64,000 bases of DNA from assembly GCA_030490835.1 (NCBI GenBank), contig CM059971.1, positions 54,546,012-54,610,011 on the forward strand, written 5' to 3'. Shown in pieces: positions 57,471 to 64,000 of the stretch; positions within the stretch are counted from its first letter, which is position 1; every line of letters starts with the position of its first letter. The position numbers were made by a program, and so were the translations under genes. The DNA is from Annona cherimola (lineage: Eukaryota; Streptophyta; Magnoliopsida; Magnoliales; Annonaceae). The notes beneath the pieces are model-generated. The model was not told the DNA's origin and made no database searches. It was given only the letters and a program-made list of their open reading frames with translations.

Positions 57471-59282
57471 TGTGAAACCCCGATCTTAGACACGTGTATG
57501 AAACCCTGAGTAATATAATGATATTTATATGAAATATATATTAATGATATTTTGCAATATATGACATTGGAGGATTAAATAGCTAATTATGGAATGTTAA
57601 TTCGGATGAATAGTAAAGGTGAATAGTAAAACGTGGGATTAAGGAATAAGTCAAGTTAATCACTTTGGATTAATTTAATCATAAAAGACAAAAAAGGAAG
57701 TGTCCCACTAAAGGATAAAAGTGCTTTTTGGATTAAAATAATATTTTCGGATTTTTAGTGGATTTTTGAGAGAAAATAAAGAAAAATTCATATCTTACAA
57801 TCTAGAAGTCGGATTAAGGTGAAATTTTGTATGGATGGCTAAAATATTATGCCGAATATGATGGATGGAGTGGATTAAGACAAATATCATGAAAAATGTG
57901 TTTCTTGGAGAGCAAGTAAGTTAGGCTTAACTTTTCCAAAACAAGTCATTAATTCTACTTTTTACTTTTGAAAACGTAGCTTAAGATATGATATTTTAAT
58001 GAAATAAAAAAATACAAAAATCCCCAAAGCCCACCATGGGACAATGTGAGCTAACATGGGGATTTGTTCCAAAAATTCAATGGTTGAGATGAGCTCAATC
58101 AAGGATAATCAACGGTTGAGATTAATCACATCTTTTGATGAAAATCAAGCAATTAATGGATGGATCAGCTATGGAAACTTGTGGCCAGAAATTTTCCACC
58201 TAGGATAGTTGGAAATTTCTTGAAAATGAGGAGGAAATGACCCAAGAAAAAATATTTGCAATTTGGCCCAATTTCAAGTGGATTTAATTGCAATTTCATG
58301 AAATTTGGAGCACTATAAATAGGGGGCCATGCCTTGAACGAATTCACATTCATCCTAAGCTCAAAAATCACTTGAACAACTTCATTTCCTATCCCCCACA
58401 TGTTCTAGCCAAGAGAGAAGAGAGAAAGAGAAGGTTAGAGAGAGAAAAGGCAAGTAGGAGGAGAGTTTTTCTAGTTCAAGTAAGGGAATTCTTCTCAAAT
58501 TTCTTTTGGATGTTAAGTAGGGTAAAATCATGCTTAGATAATGACTAATCATGAGAAAATAAGTAAATTTATAATACTTAGTTGGAATTATGTCAAAACA
58601 TCAAAAATTTGGAGCAAAGATGGAGCATTTGGGAAAATAGCATATGATATATGAAAATAATGCTCCAAATTTGATAAATGATGATTTGGGATGTATGATT
58701 ATGATAAATATGATGTTGGAATGATGATATATTAATCCCATAATTTTTGGAATTAAGGATTATGCCTTAAGTGAATTTATATTGATTTTTAGTATATGGA
58801 GAAAATAATTTTTTTCGCCTAGTAAATGATGATAAATTCAAAAATGTATGAAATTTTCTATGATATACTATGCATAAGCTACGTCATGCTATTTTTTATT
58901 TTTGGAAAAAATATCAAATTTTGGAACCCATGAACAGTAACGTGAATACTACCCATGAACAGTGATCGTGAACAGTAATCTGCTACAATGATTTGCTACA
59001 ATAATTATGAACAGTAAATAACATGATTTTGGAGAAAATTTGAGATTAATATTCAAATATATGGATAGAATTTTTAAAGGATTTATGGATAAAATTCCAT
59101 ATAAACGAGTAATGACCAAGTATTTATAAAAGGATAACCTCTATAAAAATGAGGTAATATGTGATCGTAAAGCATGCATGGAAAACAAGCTAAGACATGG
59201 AATAGATGGATAAAATATCCAATTTTCTTGTATAGGAAAAGGAAAGGAAAGCATAAAGGAGTCAGGTTGAAGCAAAGAAAAG

Positions 59283-59640
59283 GTAAGCAAGCAAACTTTT
59301 TTTAAAAAAAAATGTAATTTTTTTGCTTCATTGTAAGCAAGCAATCCTTTTGAAAATGATGATTTGTAAGCAAGCACAACTTTGAAAATGTGATTTTATT
59401 GCTTCATTGTAAGCAAGCAAACTTTTTTTTAAAAATGTGATTTTATTGCTTCATTGTAAGCAAGCAATCCTTTTGAAAATGATGATTTGTAAGCAAGCAA
59501 ATTTTTTTTAAAATGTGATTTTATTGCTTCATTGTAAGCAAGCAAACTTTTTTTTAAAATGTGATTTTATTGCTTCACTGTAAGCAAGCAATCCTTTTAA
59601 AAATGATGATTTGTAAGCAAGCAAACCCTTTTGAAAATAT
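59283..59640. repeat. Minisatellite in the solo LTR: GTAAGCAAGCA units
   Basis: About nine GTAAGCAAGCA cores alternate with 'TTTTGAAAATGATGATTT' or 'TGTGATTTTATTGCTTCATT' blocks at 33-50 bp spacing. LTR-Y copy 1 has a single related core (~21745), so the array expanded in this copy. Confidence 0.85.
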
Positions 59641-59945
59641 ATTTTATTCTCAATATTTATGAAATATATTTAAGGGCGGCCATTCCTATAATATTTTGAA
59701 ATGATAAATGTTTATGAGTTTTTATTCATGCCGGCATATTGATATCATGTGATGTTCATGGACATGTGCACATATATGATGTATAACGAAGAGGCTTTGG
59801 TGGAGGTAGAAAGCGGATCAGAGGGTCCCCCTTCACTATTGCCGAGTCGTTGAGCTATGTGCCGACGGCGTCCTCCCCAGAGGTGGAGGCAAAGGAATGT
59901 TATGTGTGAATGAATGCATTATATTTTCAAACATGGATTGAAAAT

Positions 59946-60535
59946 GAAAGCATGAATTTGAAATGATATTTTTAAGGGATGGTGCAAATAATTCTCTACA
60001 TGACAATGACAAGTCACCTGGTGTAAGAGGTATATAATGCCGGAAAAATCAAAAGTCATGCACGTAGGAACCATGTAGGCGTCAAGAGGAAGAAAGGTTC
60101 CCCTTGATGAGGCCAAGTCGGAGACAGCCGACGTATTGGACCATGCTATGTGAGATGTTCCCTGAGCTAGCGTACCCGCACATGAAGATTTATGTTAGGA
60201 ATGGAAAGAAAGTATTGGCACATCCAATGTTTATGAAAAGGAAAGCATGGATTTGAAAAGATGTTTTTAAGAGATGGTGCAAATAATTCTCTATATGAGA
60301 ATGACAAGTCACCTGGTGTCAGAGGTATATAATGCCGGAAAAATCAAAAGTCATGCATGTAGGAACCATGTAGGCGTCAAGAGGAAGAGAGGTTCCCCTT
60401 GATGAGGCCAAGTCGAAGACAACCGGCGTATTGGACCATGCTATGTGAGATGTTCCCTGGGCTAGCGTACCCGCACACGAAGGTTTATGTCAGGAGTGGA
60501 AAGGAAGCATTTGCACATCCAATGTTTATGAAATA
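59946..60535. repeat. Tandem duplication in the solo LTR, ~295-bp unit, two copies
   Basis: Unit 1 (59946-60240) and unit 2 (60241-60535) share GAAAGCATG, 'GATGGTGCAAATAATTCTCT', 'GACAAGTCACCTGGTGT', 'TGCCGGAAAAATCAAAAGTC', 'GGAACCATGTAGGCGTCAAG' and 'GCTAGCGTACCCGCACA' with few differences. It is absent from LTR-Y copy 1 at the corresponding place. Confidence 0.88.
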
Positions 60536-61203
60536 ATTTTTATGAAAAGGTTTCTATTCCATTGATAGTTGATCACTTGCTAAGTGTCTCCTATCGAATT
60601 GAAAGAAATGCATTTACGAATAGTTTACATGAATGGTTTTCATGAATGGTTTATGAAAGGTTTTCAAAAATGGTTTACGAAAAGGTTTCTATTCCGTTGG
60701 TAGTTGATCACTTGGTAAGTGTCTTCTACCAAATGGAGAGGAATGCATTTAAAATGAAAAATGCTTGCTTATTGAGTTTCGACTCATGTTTTGTTTTCTC
60801 AACCTCAGACAGGTGCAGGGAAAGCCAAGTGATGAAAAAGATCAAGTGGATTTGCCTGTAAGTGATATGGTGAATGAATGAATGAAGCATAGTTACAAAG
60901 GTATGTAATCCTTTGTATATTGAAGTATGAATGAATGCCCTAATGGAATATAATGAAAAAAGACATAGGTTGTATGAAATTATGAAGTTATGAATAATAC
61001 GAGAAGATGATTTATGATGATATAGATGAGTCTATTATGAATGATGATGAGTATATGTTTATGTGATGAAAGAAAAAAAAAATTTGGACGAGATCCAATT
61101 AAGAACCTGCCGTGTGATCAGGGCAACAATCCTGAATCACGTTTACCAATCGATAAGATCTTGGAGTAAGGACAAATGTGACACCTAGGTTCGGGGTGCC
61201 ACA

Positions 61204-61580
61204 GAGATCGGGGGAATATATTGAAGCAGACTACTTAAGTAAAAAGCAAACATAAACATCTGATCAAGGATCTTATAAGCCAAATGGATGAAAAAAGAAG
61301 TGCAAATAATGTAATCAGTTCCACCAAGGGCAGTGTCACCATTCGCTTAGAACTTATCACAAGTGCGAAGATGTTAGGCATTTGCCAAAAAGTTATCCAG
61401 TGTGAGTAGTATGCTTTTGGTGTAAAATGCAGGGGCATATGACAAAATTTTGTACTACCGTTAGAGCACCAACTCCCTTGCAACCCCAAAATCACAATAG
61501 GCAAACCATGAAACAAGTGGGGTGATAGCAGAATGTGCAAAATCGGGGAGTAAGACAGCCGACAAATGTCTTTGTACTAT
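61204..61580 (+). pseudogene. gag: Ty3/gypsy Gag, C-terminal part with zinc knuckles
   Basis: The frame continues from 57470 once the LTR and one GAGAT are removed: RKRSGEYIEADYLSKKQ follows directly. One CCHC knuckle, CFWCKMQGHMTKFC (61412-61453), is complete. An earlier Cys/His cluster near 61300-61375 (HQGQCHHSL, YHKCEDVRHLPK) is a decayed knuckle. Several stops lie in the frame. Confidence 0.8.
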
Positions 61581-61589
61581 AACCAAGAC

Positions 61590-61910
61590 AAGCTAAGATT
61601 ATAGTAGACAGGATTACATGTATTGTAAAGGTTTACAATATTTGTGCTAGAACTTTATTTGATATTGGTGTAGATTTATCATTTATTCATCAGAGTTTAT
61701 CAAAGAGAATAACAAACCAATGAGGCTATTAGTGGAAGAGTTAATTATTACATCACCAATGGGAAGTAGTCTCTCCGTGAAGAGTGCATGTTACTAATGT
61801 CCTATGGACATCAATGGATTAATGATACCAGCTGACTTGGTAGTGATGCCCATGAAGGACCTGGATGTAATTCTAGGATGGGATTGGATGACCAAGTGAG
61901 TAACACGTAT
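61590..61910 (+). pseudogene. Ty3/gypsy aspartic protease, decayed
   Basis: ARTLFDIGVDLSFI (~61648) corresponds to the ARVLFDSGASHSFI type of plant gypsy proteases, with the catalytic DSG changed to DIG. Further on, VVMPMKDLDVILGWDWM (~61845-61895) matches the conserved end of the domain. At least one frame change lies between. Confidence 0.7.
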
Positions 61911-62159
61911 TAGTCCATAAGCGATTGGCATATTCAATCAGAAGATTTTGTTCAAAGAAAACAAACAAAAGGTGCACACCTGATCATAGTTCTGCAAGCT
62001 TTGAGAAAGCTCAAGTAGGGATGTTAAGGGTTCTTTGCGGTAGCCATGACGATAAGTGAGGTTGAAGTAAATTTGGAGGGTATCCTGATAGTCAAAGAAT
62101 TTTTTGATTTTTTCGAAGGATTGCCATCAACACAAGAGATTGATTTTGAGATCAATCTA

Positions 62160-62935
62160 GTTTTGGGAACAATCTAACTTCAAGAGCTCCATATCACATG
62201 GCGCTAGCAAAACTTAAAGAGTTGAAAGAACAGTTGCAAGAATTAATAGACTTAGGGTTTATTCATCTGAGTTCATCACCTTGGGGAGCACTTGTGCTCT
62301 TTGTTAAAAATAAAAAATGATAGTATGCGACTTTGCATTGATTATCGAGAAATAAATAAGGTGACAGTCAAGAATAAATATCCTCTTCCAAGCATTGATG
62401 ACTTGTTTGACCAACTATAAGGGGCGTCTGTCTTCTTAAAGATAGATTTGAGGTCAGAAAGAAGAAGACATACCGAAGATTGCTTTTCTCACTTGATATG
62501 GTCACTCTAAGTTCCTTACGATGCTATGCAGATTGACCAATGATCCAACTATATTTATGGATCCAATGAACAGTATTTCATTAGTTCTTAAGCCGGTGTA
62601 TTGTGGTATTCATCGATGACTTCATGGTATATTCCAAGGGAAAAGAAGAGCATGAGCAGCAACTGAGAGAAGTATTGAAGTCCTTTGGGAAAAAAGGCAT
62701 TATGAAAAACTCAAGAAGTGTGAGTTGTGGATAGAAAGTGTTACTTTTCTCAGACATGTGATCAGTGGCAAAGGGCCCTTTGTTGATCCAGAGAAAATTA
62801 AGGCTGCAGTGTCTTAAGAGATGTCAGCTATAGTGATTGAGATAAGAAGTTTTTCAAGATTGGCAGGTTATCATTGATGGTTTATGGATGACTTTTCTTC
62901 CATTGTGGTGTCATTAACTCAATTAACCTGCAAGA
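62160..62935 (+). pseudogene. Ty3/gypsy reverse transcriptase, decayed
   Basis: Motifs are in family order. [20 protein letters not shown] (~62184) is followed by [18 protein letters not shown], then after a shift [27 protein letters not shown] and FLKIDLRS. The catalytic box FIDD lies at 62609-62620. EEHEQQLREVL and KCELWIESVTFL follow. Several stops and shifts break it. The motif wording is of the Tekay/Del chromovirus type, from memory. Confidence 0.85.
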
Positions 62936-62999
62936 CCACCAAATTTATTTGAACAAAAAACTGTAAGAAAAGTTTTCAAGAGTTGAAGAACCGTTTAAC

Positions 63000-63380
63000 C
63001 ACAACATGAGTTTTAGCCCTATCGGTAAGTGAAAATGTTTTTTGGTATATAATGATGCCTCTAGGAGTGGTTTGGGATGTGTACTAATGCAACAATGGAA
63101 GGTAATAATCTATGCTTTAAGGCAATTGAAGCCAAGTGAGCATAGTTATCCTACTTATAACTTAGAGCTAACTGTTGTAGTGACCTAAAGATTTAGCATC
63201 ATTACTTATATGGGGAAAGGATGAAGATATTTACAGACCATAAAAGTTGCTAAAAGGAATTCAATCTTCTGCAATGAAGATGACTGGAATTATTGAAAGA
63301 CTATGATATTACAATTTAATATCATTCAGGGAAGGCCAAGGTAGTGGCAGATGCTCTTAGCCAAAAATGAAGCCAGGGGT
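63000..63380 (+). pseudogene. Ty3/gypsy RNase H, decayed
   Basis: [14 protein letters not shown] (~63050) holds the first catalytic Asp. [19 protein letters not shown] supplies the Glu region, and IFTDHKS (~63228) the third Asp. The end matches the tether before integrase: LELLKDYDI and GKAKVVADALSQK (~63330-63368). Stops occur throughout. Confidence 0.8.
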
Positions 63381-63529
63381 TGCAACCTTGTTTACCCAAT
63401 AGGAAGAGTTGCTAAGGTAGTTTGAAGCCTTAGAGATAGGTGATATTCTCTCAAGAAGCTGCATAGCTAAGTGCATTGCAGTTGCAATTCTTATTGGTAA
63501 ATAAAATCAAGGAGGCATAGAAGCAAGAA

Positions 63530-64000
63530 CATTTGTCTTGAAAATATTAGATATAATGAATCAAGGTCAATCCACTCATTTTCGGCAAGGGACTGATGGT
63601 GTATTGATGCTTCTAGAGAGATTAGTGGTTCTAAGAAAAGAAGAACTTCGAAAAGAAATTCTTGAAGAAGCTCACCAATCAAAATTCACTGTTCATCTAG
63701 ATGGTACCAAGATGTACAAGGATTTGAGTCAGAGATACTGGTGGAAGAAAATACTAGTAGAGATTACGAGATTTGTATCTCAATGTCTGGTTTGCCAGCA
63801 AGTAAAATCAGAAAAATAGAAATCAAGAGGCTTGTTGAGACTGTTGGAGATACCAAAGTGGAAATACAAATACATCACAATGGATTTCGTGACTGCGTTG
63901 CCTAAAATGCAAAGCCGAGTGGATGTAAAATGGACGATGGTAGATCACCTTACTAAGTCTGCTTGTTTTCTACTTTACCAATTGACTTATCAAATAGAGT
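63530..64000 (+). pseudogene. Ty3/gypsy integrase, 5' part, runs off the window
   Basis: The zinc-binding HHCC domain is nearly intact in an open stretch of 93 codons (63538-63819): HQSKFTVHLDGTKMYKDL, then QRYWWKK, then CLVCQQVK. The core begins after a TAG with KYITMDFVTALPK (first catalytic Asp) and DVKWTMVDHLTKSACFL, reaching 64000. The remaining triad residues and the 3' LTR lie outside the window. Confidence 0.82.

Larger units (their letters stand above)
57471..61203 (+). mobile_element. Solo LTR of family LTR-Y, 3.7 kb, perfect target duplication
   Basis: It begins TGTGAAACCCCGATC and ends GGGGTGCCACA. GAGAT flanks both sides (57466-57470 and 61204-61208). No internal region or second LTR exists, so an element inserted here and recombined between its LTRs. 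A TATA box (TATAAATA, 58314-58321) aligns with that of the other copies. The 3' half holds a minisatellite and a ~295-bp tandem duplication. The strand assignment follows TG...CA and the TATA orientation. Confidence 0.92.

Noticed and set aside
1..64000. A wholly new multi-gene biological system
   Set aside because: Everything coding that I can recognise belongs to known retroelement families or a decayed receptor kinase; the novelty seen is in cis-acting arrays and element structure.

Overview
This is plant nuclear DNA, almost certainly from a flowering plant. It is AT-rich, contains no intact cellular gene, and is built mainly from nested LTR retrotransposons. The plant assignment rests on three Ty1/copia elements of Sirevirus type (initiator-Met-tRNA primer sites, AAGGGGGAG-type polypurine tracts, long LTRs), a Ty3/gypsy chromovirus-like internal region, hAT-like and MULE-like non-autonomous elements, and a decayed leucine-rich-repeat receptor-kinase fragment. 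The species cannot be named from the sequence.

Layout. 1-590 is the 3' end of a Sirevirus LTR cut by the window edge. 591-18,590 is old AT-rich intergenic DNA: foldback elements (894-1273, 6030-6450, 16587-16811), an ancient Sirevirus LTR relic (~3797-5028), a hAT-like element (5037-5876), a compound satellite of a ~10-bp TAACCGTGTC-like unit (7318-8575), a degenerate AT-rich module array (8576-11052), a receptor-kinase pseudogene (11641-12547), and a tRNA-derived SINE candidate (~16405-16575). 18,588-33,654 is a nest. A relic of an LTR family I call LTR-Y is interrupted by a hAT-like element (18627-19258). It abuts a full LTR-Y copy (19912-31449) that is itself split by Sirevirus element A (21988-30834, minus strand). 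After that come the 3' end and LTR of an older Sirevirus. 33,655-56,437 is an older repeat, with a Gag zinc-knuckle relic near its left end, into which Sirevirus B (36000-44627, plus) and Sirevirus C (44724-55644, minus) inserted 96 bp apart. 56,438-64,000 is a decayed Ty3/gypsy gag-pol on the plus strand, interrupted inside gag by a solo LTR-Y (57471-61203) with a perfect GAGAT duplication; the gag frame reads on across the insertion once the LTR and one duplication are removed.

Each complete Sirevirus has perfect 5-bp target duplications (A CTGTG, B GAATT, C CATGT) and nearly identical LTR pairs (about 7, 10 and 4 substitutions by eye), so all three are young. Each is broken at a different place: A by a stop in gag, B by three 1-nt deletions in pol, C by one 1-nt deletion in gag. 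C alone keeps a third gene (ORF3) downstream of pol.

The most unusual signal is a dense array of GTCGAC palindromes interleaved with AAGTCGCA/TGCGACTT arms. It lies upstream of the TATA box in every Sirevirus LTR here and recurs, more tightly packed, just upstream of ORF3 inside element C. I read this as a mobile or duplicated promoter-proximal module; no wholly new system is demonstrated.
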